DNA of 64,000 nucleotides. It comes from Microbacterium sp. ET2 (GTDB taxonomy: Bacteria > Actinomycetota > Actinomycetes > Actinomycetales > Microbacteriaceae). Below, one piece after another: positions 8,631-17,217 of this stretch. How positions within the stretch are numbered: position 1 is the stretch's first letter; each line of letters opens with the position of its first letter. Both the position numbers and the translations under genes were made by a program. Below the pieces are notes generated by a model. That model ran no database searches, had not been told where the DNA came from, and saw only the letters and a program-made list of their open reading frames with translations. Where the stretch lies: the NCBI RefSeq assembly GCF_030347395.1, contig NZ_CP128170.1, positions 1,488,001 through 1,552,000 on the forward strand, written 5' to 3'.

Positions 8631-9719
8631 TCAGCGCAGCCGCGTCGGCACCCCGACGTCGGCGGCCAGCGCGTCGAGATCGTCAACGATCTCGTGCGGA
8701 AGGGATATACCGTCGCGATAGGCGGCTTCCCACGCGCGCTGCTCGATTTCACCCGGCAGGAGAACGCGGTCGACGTCGGCCGCGGTGGGAAGCGACGACA
8801 CCCGCGCGGCGAAGGTCTCGACATGATCGGCGAAGGCGTCGCGGCCGACCCAACCCGCCGGGTCGATCGCGATGAACATGTGCGAAACACCCTGGGGCCT
8901 TGTCCAGTCCTCGTACATGTCACCGATGTCCGGGCCGCTCACGCCCGACACCAGCGTGCCGGCAAGAAGGTCGATCATCATCGCGATGCCGGAGCCCTTG
9001 GGGCCAGCGAAGGGAAGGACGGATCCCGCAAGCGCGGCCGCGGCATCCGTCGTCGGTCGTCCCTCGGCGTCGACAGCCCACCCGGGGGGCACCGCGCGGC
9101 CGAGCTTTTCGAGCAGGATGATCTTTCCGCGGGCCGTTGCGCTCGTGGCCATGTCGATCACGATGGGCGGCTCGTGCCGTCGTGGCACTGCGATGCTCAG
9201 CGGATTGGTGCCCACGGCGCGGGACCTGCCGCCGTGATAGGTCATCGTCGGGGGCGCCGTTGACATCCCGATCCCCACGAGGCCCGCCCCCGCCAGCTGC
9301 CGCGTGAAGAAGGCGAGGGTTCCGCAGTGGTTCGAGCCGGCGACACCGACGACCGACACCATGTCGCGAGGCGCGTCCTGTATGGCGATGTCGATCGCCG
9401 CCTGCGCCCCGACCTGGCCGATCGCGTTCGCGGCATCCACGTGTGCGCTGCCCGTCGTTCGACGCAGCACGCGCGGGCGCGCCTGTGCATCGAGCAAACC
9501 CGCGCGCAGTCGTTCTGAATAGATCCGGGTCCGTGCGACGCCGTGCGAGGCGATGCCCCGCGCTTCAGCATCGACGAGGGAGTCGGCCACCAGGTGCGCC
9601 GAAGCGTCATGTAGGCCCGCCCGCTCAAGGATCGCCTGGCACTGGACGGCCAGCCGCTCCGGTAACACGCGAGCCTCCGCGGCGAGGACGTCCGGAGTGG
9701 GTTTCGTCGGGGTACCCAC
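8631..9719 (-). CDS. Malate/L-lactate/ureidoglycolate dehydrogenase family (Ldh2) oxidoreductase
   Basis: 362 residues from GTG at 9719, chosen because GGGAG lies 8 bases upstream; a TTG ten codons earlier has no ribosome site. The family uses NAD(P) without a Rossmann fold to interconvert 2-keto and 2-hydroxy acids. Seen: RGIASHGVARTRIYSERL, the catalytic-His segment AGSNHCGTLAFF, GTNPLSIAVPR, IDMATSATARGKI and PKGSGIAMMIDLLAG. In the operon it lies between the FCD-GntR regulator and the HpcH-type aldolase. A plausible role is reduction of the aldehyde or keto product, or oxidation of a hydroxy acid feeding the pathway (inference). Confidence 0.87.
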   Translation of the reverse strand: MGTPTKPTPDVLAAEARVLPERLAVQCQAILERAGLHDASAHLVADSLVDAEARGIASHGVARTRIYSERLRAGLLDAQARPRVLRRTTGSAHVDAANAIGQVGAQAAIDIAIQDAPRDMVSVVGVAGSNHCGTLAFFTRQLAGAGLVGIGMSTAPPTMTYHGGRSRAVGTNPLSIAVPRRHEPPIVIDMATSATARGKIILLEKLGRAVPPGWAVDAEGRPTTDAAAALAGSVLPFAGPKGSGIAMMIDLLAGTLVSGVSGPDIGDMYEDWTRPQGVSHMFIAIDPAGWVGRDAFADHVETFAARVSSLPTAADVDRVLLPGEIEQRAWEAAYRDGISLPHEIVDDLDALAADVGVPTRLR

Positions 9720-9761
9720 GTCACGCGCTCCCGGTTGCCGGGCAGCCAAGCGAAGGCGGGC

Positions 9762-10436
9762 TCAGCCGGCGTTGCGCTCCCGCAACTCGCGCAGCATCAG
9801 CGCCTCGCCCGTACGGAGATGCTCGATGAGAGCCGTGCGCGCCCTGGCAAAATCGTGCACCGTGAGCGCCTCGACGATCTCCTGGTGTTCGTCGAGGGTC
9901 TGCTCCATCCGCTCTTCGTGGGAACCGGAGAGAATGTAGCGTCCGCGATTGATGTGCGCGTTGAGGATCGAGTAGAACTCGATCATGCGCTGGTTGCGGC
10001 TGGCCGCGACGATCGCTCGATGGAAGCTGTCGTCGTTCGCGAAGTACGACGCCATCTGCTCCTTCGGGATGGGGTGCGAGAACTCCTCGAAGTGCCCGAC
10101 GATTCGCGTCAGCTGTTCCTGATCGGCAGTGCTCTGAAGGCTGTCGATGCCGGCCGGCTCTAGCATCATGCGCAGCTGAAACAACTCGTGCACATCCTGC
10201 TCGGTGAAGTCGGTCACGACCCAGCCCTGACGCCCCCTCGGCTCTACGAGTCCCTCGGACTGCAGTCGATGAAGCGCTTCGCGGACCGGAGTGCGACTCA
10301 CGCCGAGCTGTTCGGCAACCTCGCGATCGCGGAGTATTGCCAGGGGTGGCAATGATCCCGAGATGATCGCCGTCCGGATTTCCTCGATCGCGCGCTCGCC
10401 GAGGTTCACTGCCGCGATCGGCACGAAGTGGCTCAT
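9762..10436 (-). CDS. GntR-family regulator, FCD (FadR) subfamily
   Basis: 224 residues. A winged helix occupies residues 12-80 (ILRDREVAEQLGVSRTPVRE, ALHRLQSEGLVEPRGRQGW) and is followed by an all-helical FCD ligand domain with metal-binding His in DDSFHRAIV and the C-terminal DEHQEIVEAL and LIEHLRTGE. FCD regulators usually sense carboxylic or sugar acids. It is cotranscribed between ARH paralogue 2 and the Ldh2 gene. Palindromes built on GTACT/AGTAC lie before this gene (10471) and in the divergent control region at 11694-11728, so it probably controls both arms of the island. Confidence 0.9.
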   Translation of the reverse strand: MSHFVPIAAVNLGERAIEEIRTAIISGSLPPLAILRDREVAEQLGVSRTPVREALHRLQSEGLVEPRGRQGWVVTDFTEQDVHELFQLRMMLEPAGIDSLQSTADQEQLTRIVGHFEEFSHPIPKEQMASYFANDDSFHRAIVAASRNQRMIEFYSILNAHINRGRYILSGSHEERMEQTLDEHQEIVEALTVHDFARARTALIEHLRTGEALMLRELRERNAG

Positions 10437-10470
10437 TACGACACCCCCGGATATCTGGTTTGCTGGATTC

Positions 10471-10485
10471 AGTATTTATAGTACT
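10471..10485. promoter_or_regulatory. Candidate FCD-GntR operator
   Basis: AGTA-N7-TACT (AGTATTTATAGTACT) lies in the 78-base gap before the GntR gene. It shares the AGTACTG core with the palindrome at 11701-11713. Possible autoregulatory site. Confidence 0.45.
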
Positions 10486-10514
10486 GAGAGGTCCGACTCC
10501 GGCGCGCATCGTCG

Positions 10515-11672
10515 TCACCGCTCCTCGGGTGAGCCGAGCTGCGCGTCGATGTCCGCGATGCGCGCTCGTGTCTTGTCGACGGAGGCCATCAGCGCCTCGT
10601 ACAGTCCCGTGGCCGACTCGAGGGGGGTGCGCCGGGACACCGTGTAGGGATCATCGACGACCTGCTCGGAGACGGTCGTGACCCAGCGCTCCGGGACGCC
10701 GTCGATACCCTGCAGCGCCGCTGCGAGCGAGCCTGCGACGTACGCGCGGCAGTCCGTGTCGCGTCCCATGTTGACCGCGTGGATGATTCCCTTCTCGACG
10801 TCTCCGCCGCACTGCAGGAAGACGGCGAGGCCACCCGAAAGGATCTCGACGGCGTTGGACATCCAGTGACCCTCGTATCGGTCTTGGAAGAGCGGTCGCA
10901 GATCCTTCCAGGATTCGACCTCACGGGCCCAGGTAAGGGCCTGCTCGACCTCCGCGCGGGGCACGCGCGTCAGCTGGGCCAGTGCCACATCGATGATCGA
11001 GTCCACTGTGGCGGTGGTCTTGAGCCCTTCCGCCGTCGCGGCGGCGATGGCGGCGGCGACTTCGAGCGAGTAATTGTCTCGCGGTCCGCGCACATCCTTG
11101 ATGCGTCCGACGTCGTGAGCGTCGAGAGCAGCCTGACGCGGGTCGCCGGCGTTGATGATCCCGATCGCCACCATCATCTTCGAGGTGCCGATCATCCCGG
11201 GGAACGTCGCGTAGCGGCCGACATCCCACGGAAAAACGCCCGCCTTGAGCCCATAATAGATGACCTGGTCCTGCGGGCCCAGGAGATAGCCAAAGTTGGC
11301 GGGATCGATGTCGCTGATCCAGGTGCGGGCGAGGTCCTCAATACTGATGCGTCCGCGCTTGCGGATGATCGCCGAGACGGCGAGACGGTGACGCTCGTGG
11401 CCGTCCTCGCCCTGGCCCGGTGGGCGGTCATGCACGTGCCAGATGAAGGGGTACCCCCATTCCTGCTCCATGATCGCGTAGCCCTGGGAGCCGGCCTCGT
11501 ATCCCATGACAGGGCGCGCGCCCCACTTTCCGGGCTGGGGGAGGAGCTCGGTGACCAGGCCGTAGGTCTGCTCGATCTCGTCCCAGCGCAGGCCTTCCAT
11601 GACGTCGCCGAGGGAGTTCGCAACGGTCGCCGCGGCCTCGATGCCGTAAATCTTCTCGAACAGTGTGGGCAT
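10515..11672 (-). CDS. ADP-ribosylglycohydrolase (ARH/DraG) family protein, paralogue 2
   Basis: 385 residues, ATG preceded by GAAGGAGGCAGGGA. It is very similar to paralogue 1 throughout (same MPTLF-KIYGIEAA start, GPQDQVIYYGLKAGVFPWDV, GRYATFPGMIGTSKMM, RIKDVRGPRDNYS). It has SLGDVMEG at the N-terminus and NMGRDTDCRAYVAGSLAAAL near the C-terminus. Like its paralogues it lacks a recognisable TDDT motif (QGEDGHERHRLA instead). It is first gene of the minus-strand operon ARH2-GntR-Ldh2-aldolase-ARH1, starting close to the putative FCD operators. Two near copies in one operon suggest specialisation for related substrates or a heteromer (inference). Confidence 0.86.
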   Translation of the reverse strand: MPTLFEKIYGIEAAATVANSLGDVMEGLRWDEIEQTYGLVTELLPQPGKWGARPVMGYEAGSQGYAIMEQEWGYPFIWHVHDRPPGQGEDGHERHRLAVSAIIRKRGRISIEDLARTWISDIDPANFGYLLGPQDQVIYYGLKAGVFPWDVGRYATFPGMIGTSKMMVAIGIINAGDPRQAALDAHDVGRIKDVRGPRDNYSLEVAAAIAAATAEGLKTTATVDSIIDVALAQLTRVPRAEVEQALTWAREVESWKDLRPLFQDRYEGHWMSNAVEILSGGLAVFLQCGGDVEKGIIHAVNMGRDTDCRAYVAGSLAAALQGIDGVPERWVTTVSEQVVDDPYTVSRRTPLESATGLYEALMASVDKTRARIADIDAQLGSPEER

Positions 11673-11693
11673 TCCCTGCCTCCTTCGCTCTCG

Positions 11694-11773
11694 GTATTTT
11701 GTACTCTAAGTACTGGCACACAATACTTGCAGAAGTCTTGACCGAAATCCAGAATTCGGAATACCATCACCGC
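11694..11773. promoter_or_regulatory. Divergent control region with GntR-type palindromes and a leaderless promoter
   Basis: Palindromes seen: GTA-N5-TAC at 11694-11704, GTACT-CTA-AGTAC at 11701-11713 (perfect arms) and AAGTA-N11-TACTT at 11708-11728. On the plus strand TTGACC (11738-11743) is followed after 18 bases by TACCAT (11762-11767). The expected transcription start then falls at or next to the ATG at 11774, suggesting leaderless translation of paralogue 3. Regulator binding is inferred from the adjacent FCD-GntR gene. Confidence 0.5.
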
Positions 11774-12967
11774 ATGGACGTGAGAAGTGGATGGGAAAAG
11801 GTGCCCACATCGTCGGGTGAGTTCGGAGCGAAGAACGCTGACGAGGAGGTGCGCCCGGAGCACCGCGGGGATGGCGACCTCTTCGACCGGATCCGCGCGG
11901 TCGAGGTCGCCGCGACGGTCGGGCATTCGATGGGCGATGTGACCGAGATCATGGACTGGCGCGAGATCGAGGAGACCTACGGACTGGTCACCGAGATGCT
12001 TCCCCAGCCCGGCAAGTGGAAGGACAAGGCGCCGAACCTGCCGGTCGTTCGGGGCTACCCGAACGTCTACACGGTGCACGACCGCCCGCCGGGGATGAGT
12101 GAGGACGGGCACGAGCGCCACCGGCTGAGCGCGACGGCCGTCATCGAGAAGGGCGGGCGGGTCACTGTCGAAGACGTCGCGAAGATATGGGTGCGCGACA
12201 TCGATCCCACGAAGTTCGGGATCCTGCTCGGGGGACAGGACCAGATCATCTACTACTCGGCCAAAGCCGGCGTGCCCCCGTGGGAGGTCGGCAAGTTCGC
12301 CTACTTCCCCGGCGCCTGGGGCGTCACCGCCATGATGGCCCCCATCGGCATCGTCAACGCCGGCAACCCCCTGCAGGCGGGCATGGACGCTCGCGATGTC
12401 GGGCGCCTGAAGGACCAGAGCGGAGTCCCTGGCAACTATGCGCTGGAAGTGGCATCGGCCGTCGCGGCCGGCATCGCCGAGGGCCTCGGACGCGGAGCGT
12501 CGTACCGCACCGTGATTGACGCCGCCCTCAACGAGCTCTCACCGTTGCCGCGAGCCGAAGTCGAGCATATTCTCGACTGCGTACCCACCGGTGGAGACTG
12601 GCGCGATCTGCGACCGCTGCTGGACGAGGAGTATCGCGGCCGCACGATTCTGTGGCCGATCGAGACGCTCGGCACCGCGCTCGCGTGCGTCAACATCGCC
12701 GAAGGCGATCCCGTCGCGGCCCTCATCGCCGCGGTGAACCTCGGACGCGACACCGACGGGCGGGCGTGCGTCGCGGGCTCCCTCGCGGCCTCGATCACGG
12801 GAACCAGCGGACTGGACCCCGCCTGGGAGCCGCTCATCAGCGAGCAAGTCATCAACGACCCGTACACCGTCTCTCGCCGTACCCCGGGCGAAACGGCCGA
12901 AGGACTCTTCGCGGCCGTCCAGAACAACCTCGGCAACCTCCGCAGCCAATTGGAACGCGTGGGCTGA
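11774..12967 (+). CDS. ADP-ribosylglycohydrolase (ARH/DraG) family protein, paralogue 3
   Basis: 397 residues from ATG 11774. There is no ribosome site, but a promoter spaced for a leaderless message ends just upstream. Relative to paralogues 1 and 2 it carries about 33 extra polar N-terminal residues before DLFDRIRAVEVAATVGHSMG. The core aligns along its length (SMGDVTEIMDW, HDRPPGMSEDGHERHRLSA, GGQDQIIYYSAKAGVPPWEV, NLGRDTDGRACVAGSLAASI) but differs in the segment after VRGYPNVYTV and in the central loop. The conserved middle and C-terminal DTD motif imply the same chemistry on another substrate. It leads the plus-strand arm: ARH3, importer, aldo-keto reductase, dehydratase, dehydrogenase, glycerate kinase. 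Confidence 0.83.
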   Translation: MDVRSGWEKVPTSSGEFGAKNADEEVRPEHRGDGDLFDRIRAVEVAATVGHSMGDVTEIMDWREIEETYGLVTEMLPQPGKWKDKAPNLPVVRGYPNVYTVHDRPPGMSEDGHERHRLSATAVIEKGGRVTVEDVAKIWVRDIDPTKFGILLGGQDQIIYYSAKAGVPPWEVGKFAYFPGAWGVTAMMAPIGIVNAGNPLQAGMDARDVGRLKDQSGVPGNYALEVASAVAAGIAEGLGRGASYRTVIDAALNELSPLPRAEVEHILDCVPTGGDWRDLRPLLDEEYRGRTILWPIETLGTALACVNIAEGDPVAALIAAVNLGRDTDGRACVAGSLAASITGTSGLDPAWEPLISEQVINDPYTVSRRTPGETAEGLFAAVQNNLGNLRSQLERVG

Positions 12968-12971
12968 CGAC

Positions 12972-13009
12972 GCGGGGACCCGAACCCCGCACCGCACGTC
13001 TCGGCGTGC
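12972..13009 (+). promoter_or_regulatory. Two hairpins between ARH3 and the binding-protein gene
   Basis: GCGGGG-7-CCCCGC at 12972-12990 and GCACG-6-CGTGC at 12994-13009 lie in the 86-base gap before the lipoprotein gene. They could stabilise or partly terminate the message so that binding protein and upstream enzyme are made in different amounts. There is no T-tract, so a full terminator is unlikely. Confidence 0.35.
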
Positions 13010-13053
13010 ACCCTCACCGAATGAATCCTGATCGTCTCAAGGAGGAGAACGAC

Positions 13054-14376
13054 ATGCACGAACGCGCACACCCGAAGCGGGCGCGCCGCGCCATCATCGC
13101 CGTACTGTCCACCACCACCCTCATCGCAGCGCTCGCCGCCTGCTCCGGCAGTGATGAGAACCCCGACGACGGGAGTGATGCTGTCGATGAGCCGGTCGAA
13201 TTGCGAATCGCGTGGTCGGGTTCGGAAGACAGGACGCAGCGCACGCAAGAGGCGTTGGATCTGTACACGGAACTGAATCCGAACGTCACCATCGAGGTCG
13301 AATACACGACATCGACGAACTTCTGGGACCGTCTGACGACGCAGGTAGCCGGCGGCAACGCACCCGACATCATCCAGATGTCAGGCCAAATCCTCGCTCA
13401 GTACGCGTCAAACCAGGTACTCCTGCCAATGGACGACATCATCGGCGACGCCATCTCGGTCGAGGGATGGGATGAAGGACTGCTCGAGGCGCAGACGATC
13501 GACGGCGTGCTCTATGGAGTTCCCCCGGGCGTCGACGGACACGCCATGATGTACGACGCGACCAAGCTCGAGGAACTCGGCATCGAGCCACCCGCCGACG
13601 ACTGGACGTGGGAGGACTTCGCGGAGATCACCACGGCGATCTCGGCCGCGGCGGGCGACGGCTACTACGGCTCGGAGGACGGCGGACCGCAGTACGAGGT
13701 GCTCCAGACGTTCCTCGCACAGCGTGGCAAGCTGCTGTTCGACGAAGACGGCCAGCTCGGCTTCGACGAGCAGGATCTGACGGACATCTGGACGATGTTC
13801 ACCGACCTGCGGCTCGCGGGGGCCACGGTGCCTCCGGACCTGCAGACCGCGCAGGGCGCCAACCCGGAGAACTCCGGTGTGGTGCAAGGCTACGCAGCCT
13901 TCGACTTCACGACGTCGAGCCAGTACACGAACTTCGTGGGGCTCAGCCCGAACAAGGTCGACATGGTCACCTACCCGTTCGCCGACGACGGGGAGCCGGG
14001 ACAGATCTGGCGGTCGGGACTCGCGTGGAGCATTACGCGCACGAGCCCCGACGTCGACGAAGCCGCCAAGCTCATCGACTTCCTCGTGAACGACTCCGAA
14101 GCGGGCGCGATCCTGCAGACGACGCGCGGTGTGCCGGCGGCTCCCCAGATCCGCGAAGAGGTACGCGAGCAGGTCGACGAGGTCGAGGTGCGCTCGTTCG
14201 AGTACCTCGACACGATCCTCGAGTTTGGCGCAACAGCGACGCCGATCTTCCCTCCCGGTTTCGGTGACGTCCGAGACCTCTACCAGCGCCTCTACTACGA
14301 AGTGGCCTTCGAGCGTCTGACGATCGAACAGGCCGTGGAGCAGTTCTTCGCAGAAGCGCCTGGATATCTGGCCTGA
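13054..14376 (+). CDS. ABC importer sugar-binding lipoprotein (family 1)
   Basis: 440 residues from ATG 13054, chosen over the in-frame ATG at 13021 because AAGGAGGAG ends 6 bases upstream. The signal peptide ends in a lipobox (AALAAC, Cys30), so the protein is tethered to the outer membrane face. Residues 48 to the end form a type I extracellular solute-binding protein (LYTELNPNVTIEVEY, GNAPDIIQMSGQILAQY, IDGVLYGVPPGVDGHAMMYD, WRSGLAWSI). It is followed by two permeases. The ligand is unknown; the genes around it suggest a glycoside or sugar acid. No ATPase gene is in the cluster. Confidence 0.93.
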   Translation: MHERAHPKRARRAIIAVLSTTTLIAALAACSGSDENPDDGSDAVDEPVELRIAWSGSEDRTQRTQEALDLYTELNPNVTIEVEYTTSTNFWDRLTTQVAGGNAPDIIQMSGQILAQYASNQVLLPMDDIIGDAISVEGWDEGLLEAQTIDGVLYGVPPGVDGHAMMYDATKLEELGIEPPADDWTWEDFAEITTAISAAAGDGYYGSEDGGPQYEVLQTFLAQRGKLLFDEDGQLGFDEQDLTDIWTMFTDLRLAGATVPPDLQTAQGANPENSGVVQGYAAFDFTTSSQYTNFVGLSPNKVDMVTYPFADDGEPGQIWRSGLAWSITRTSPDVDEAAKLIDFLVNDSEAGAILQTTRGVPAAPQIREEVREQVDEVEVRSFEYLDTILEFGATATPIFPPGFGDVRDLYQRLYYEVAFERLTIEQAVEQFFAEAPGYLA

Positions 14377-14403
14377 GACACGGAGAGTCGGAGAGTTCGC
14401 GAG

Positions 14404-15333
14404 ATGAGTACAAGAGTCGAGGTCGGCCGTGGGCGCGCGCGTTCCCGCCAGCTGATCGCCGAGAACCGAGCGGGGTACCTCTTCCTCCTGCCCTGGTTCA
14501 TCGGACTGCTGGCGATCGTCGTCGGGCCCATGGTCGCCTCGCTCTACCTCTCCTTCACGGACTACAACCCGCTCACGACTCCCGAGTGGGTCGGCCTGGA
14601 CAACTACATCAAGATGTTCACGGCCGACCCGCGCTACCTCAAGTCGGTCGGGGTGACGCTCACTTACGTGTTCGTCTCCGTGCCGCTCCAGCTGGCGTTC
14701 GCCCTCGGGCTCGCGCTCCTCCTTGATAGGGGCGTGCGGGGCCTCGCCATTTACCGGTCCGTCTACTACCTACCGTCGCTCCTTGGCGCCTCGGTCGCGA
14801 TCGCCATCCTGTGGCGGCAGGTCTTCGGCGGCGACGGCATCTTCAACGACCTCCTGGCGATGTTCGGCATCCAGGGCATCAGCTGGATCTCCACGCCCTC
14901 CACGGCGGTATACACGCTGGTCGCGCTGAGCGTGTGGACGTTCGGAGCACCGATGGTGATCTTCCTCGCGGGGCTGCGGCAGATCCCCGAGGAGTTTTAC
15001 GAGGCGGCATCCGTCGACGGCGCCGGCCGATTCCGCAAGCTCTTCTCGATCACGATCCCGCTCCTGACGCCCGTGATCTTTTTCAACCTGGTTCTCCAGA
15101 TGATCGGCGCGTTTCAAGCGTTCACGCAGGCCTTCATCGTCAGCGACGGCACGGGAGGACCGGTCGACTCGACGCTGTTCTACACGCTTTACCTCTACCA
15201 GGAGGGCTTTGCCCGGTTCCGGATGGGATACGCATCCGCGATGGCCTGGGTCCTGCTGGCGGTGATCGCCCTCTTCACCGCGATCAACTTCATTGCCTCG
15301 CGCTACTGGGTGTTCTACGGAGACGAGCGATGA
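14404..15333 (+). CDS. ABC sugar importer permease (MalF/UgpA type)
   Basis: 309 residues with six predicted membrane segments, starting with AGYLFLLPWFIGLLAIVVGP. The cytoplasmic EAA loop that contacts the ATPase reads EAASVDGAGRFRKLFSITIP near residue 210. It is 27 bases after the binding-protein gene and overlaps the second permease by 4 bases (ATGA). Belongs to the CUT1 family, which imports oligosaccharides and glycosides. The ATPase must come from elsewhere. Confidence 0.93.
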   Translation: MSTRVEVGRGRARSRQLIAENRAGYLFLLPWFIGLLAIVVGPMVASLYLSFTDYNPLTTPEWVGLDNYIKMFTADPRYLKSVGVTLTYVFVSVPLQLAFALGLALLLDRGVRGLAIYRSVYYLPSLLGASVAIAILWRQVFGGDGIFNDLLAMFGIQGISWISTPSTAVYTLVALSVWTFGAPMVIFLAGLRQIPEEFYEAASVDGAGRFRKLFSITIPLLTPVIFFNLVLQMIGAFQAFTQAFIVSDGTGGPVDSTLFYTLYLYQEGFARFRMGYASAMAWVLLAVIALFTAINFIASRYWVFYGDER

Positions 15334-16181
15334 GCCGTACGACGAGAAGGGCGCGCGGCACAGCGCGCCGCCTGACGACGCATGTCTTTCTGATCGCCTT
15401 CGGGCTGCTGATGATCTACCCGCTCCTGTGGATGGTCTCGAGCTCCTTCAAGCCCAACGAGTACATTTTCAGCCAGCCGGGACTCTGGCCCGTGGAATTC
15501 ACCCTCGATAACTACGTCGACGGGTGGACGGGGCTGAACGGCAACTTCGCGACGTTCTTTCTCAACTCCTTCGTCGTGGCGGGCCTCAGCATCGTTGGCA
15601 ACCTGTTCGCGTGCTCTCTTGCCGCCTACGCGTTCGCCCGCTTGCGCTTTCGGTTCAAACCCATGTGGTTCGCCATCATGCTTGCCACGATCATGCTGCC
15701 CGCCCACGTCGTGCTGATTCCCCAGTACATCCTCTTTTCAAACCTCGGGTGGGTGAACACGTTCCTGCCGCTGGTGATCCCGAAGTTCCTCGCCACCGAT
15801 GCGTTCTTCATCTTCCTTCTCGTGCAGTTCATCCGTGGCCTGCCGCGCGAGCTCGACGACGCCGCCAAGATCGACGGCAACGGCTTCTTCGGCATCTTCT
15901 GGCGCGTGATCCTGCCGCTGACAACCCCTGCACTGGCCACGACCGCGATCTTCACGTTCATCTGGACGTGGAACGACTTCTTGACGCCGCTCATCTACCT
16001 CACCGACCCCGACTCATACACCGTGCCCCTCGCGCTGCGCGCCTTTCAGGACGCCGAATCCGAATCGGCGTGGGGCTCCCTGTTCGCGATGTCGACGCTG
16101 TCGCTCATCCCGATCTTCGGCTTCTTCCTCGTGGCACAGAAGTACCTCGTGCGCGGCGTTGCCACCACAGGGCTGAAGTGA
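15330..16181 (+). CDS. ABC sugar importer permease (MalG/UgpE type)
   Basis: 283 residues beginning with a basic cytoplasmic leader (MSRTTRRARGTARR) and six membrane segments. The EAA loop is DDAAKIDGNGFFGIFWRVIL around residue 180. Start ATG overlaps the stop of the first permease. It completes the CUT1 importer of the island; an aldo-keto reductase follows after 31 bases in the same direction. Confidence 0.93.
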   Translation: MSRTTRRARGTARRLTTHVFLIAFGLLMIYPLLWMVSSSFKPNEYIFSQPGLWPVEFTLDNYVDGWTGLNGNFATFFLNSFVVAGLSIVGNLFACSLAAYAFARLRFRFKPMWFAIMLATIMLPAHVVLIPQYILFSNLGWVNTFLPLVIPKFLATDAFFIFLLVQFIRGLPRELDDAAKIDGNGFFGIFWRVILPLTTPALATTAIFTFIWTWNDFLTPLIYLTDPDSYTVPLALRAFQDAESESAWGSLFAMSTLSLIPIFGFFLVAQKYLVRGVATTGLK

Positions 16182-16212
16182 CCCGCTCGACGACTCAGAA
16201 AAGAGACGCATC

Positions 16213-17184
16213 GTGAAAACCGTTCCCTTGGCCGACACTGGCATGACCACCAGCGAGATCGTGCTGGGCACGATGACCTTCGGAGCGCAGGTCGATGCAG
16301 CTACGGCGCGGCAGATGGTGGACGCCGCATGGGACGCCGGCGTCACGATGTTCGACACGTCGAACAACTACGCCGACGGCCGCAGCGAGCAGATCCTCGG
16401 CGAGTGTTTGCGGGGGCGACGCGAATCCGTGCTCGTGGCGACGAAGGGCGGGAGCCCCATCGGGCAGGCGGACGCCTCGCTTGCGGGTCTCGGGCGCAAG
16501 GCACTCACCGCCGCCGTGGAGGCGAGTCTCACCCGCCTCGAAATCGACCGCATCGATGTGTACTACCTGCATCGCCCGGACCCGAGCACTCCCTTCGAGG
16601 AGACCCTCGCGGCGCTTGCCGACCTCATGTCGGCCGGCAAGATCCGCGCTGTCGGGCAGTCGAACTTCGCGGCGTGGCAGATCACGCAGCTCAACGCGAT
16701 CGCCCACGAGATCGGCGCCCCCGACGTGCGGGTATCGCAACCGATGTACAACCTGCTCGGCAGGCGGATCGAGGAGGAGTACGTCGCCTGCGCGGATTAT
16801 CTGGGCCTGACGAGCATCGGCTACAACCCCCTCGCAGGGGGTCTCCTGACGGGAAAGCACCGCTTCGACGAGACGCCGACACCGGGCACGCGCTTCGATC
16901 GCGAGATCTACCGGGACAGGTACTGGAGCGAAGAGCTCTTCCGTGCCGTCTCGGAGCTCCAGGAGATCGCGCGCCAGAGCGATCTGTCGCTCATCGAGCT
17001 CGCCCTCCGCTGGGCCGTACAGCGGCCCGAGACCGACGCCGTCCTCCTCGGTGCCTCGAGCGTGGATCAGCTCACCGCCAATCTGGCGGCGGCATCCGGT
17101 CCCCCGCTCGGCGATGACGTCTTCGCGCGGTGCGACGAGGTGTGGACGACGCTGCGCGGCGCTGCGCCCGCGTACAACCGCTGA
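16213..17184 (+). CDS. Aldo-keto reductase
   Basis: 323 residues from GTG with AAAAGAG upstream. It is an NAD(P)-dependent TIM-barrel aldo-keto reductase: the Asp/Tyr pair lies in MFDTSNNYADGRSE (residues about 49-62), the Lys in VLVATKGG and the His in DVYYLHRPDP. The cofactor-binding end has AVLLGASSVDQL. Closest in look to the YajO/IolS group that acts on sugar aldehydes or lactols. In the island it probably oxidises or reduces the free sugar released by the ARH hydrolases before the dehydratase step (inference). Confidence 0.9.
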   Translation: MKTVPLADTGMTTSEIVLGTMTFGAQVDAATARQMVDAAWDAGVTMFDTSNNYADGRSEQILGECLRGRRESVLVATKGGSPIGQADASLAGLGRKALTAAVEASLTRLEIDRIDVYYLHRPDPSTPFEETLAALADLMSAGKIRAVGQSNFAAWQITQLNAIAHEIGAPDVRVSQPMYNLLGRRIEEEYVACADYLGLTSIGYNPLAGGLLTGKHRFDETPTPGTRFDREIYRDRYWSEELFRAVSELQEIARQSDLSLIELALRWAVQRPETDAVLLGASSVDQLTANLAAASGPPLGDDVFARCDEVWTTLRGAAPAYNR

Positions 17185-17217
17185 CCCGCGCCCCGGCGCA
17201 CGAACGAAGGACCACGC

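Noticed and set aside
6638..12967. DraG-type control of nitrogenase or other ADP-ribosylation
   Set aside because: No ADP-ribosyltransferase, nitrogenase or macrodomain gene is present, and the context is entirely sugar-acid catabolism.
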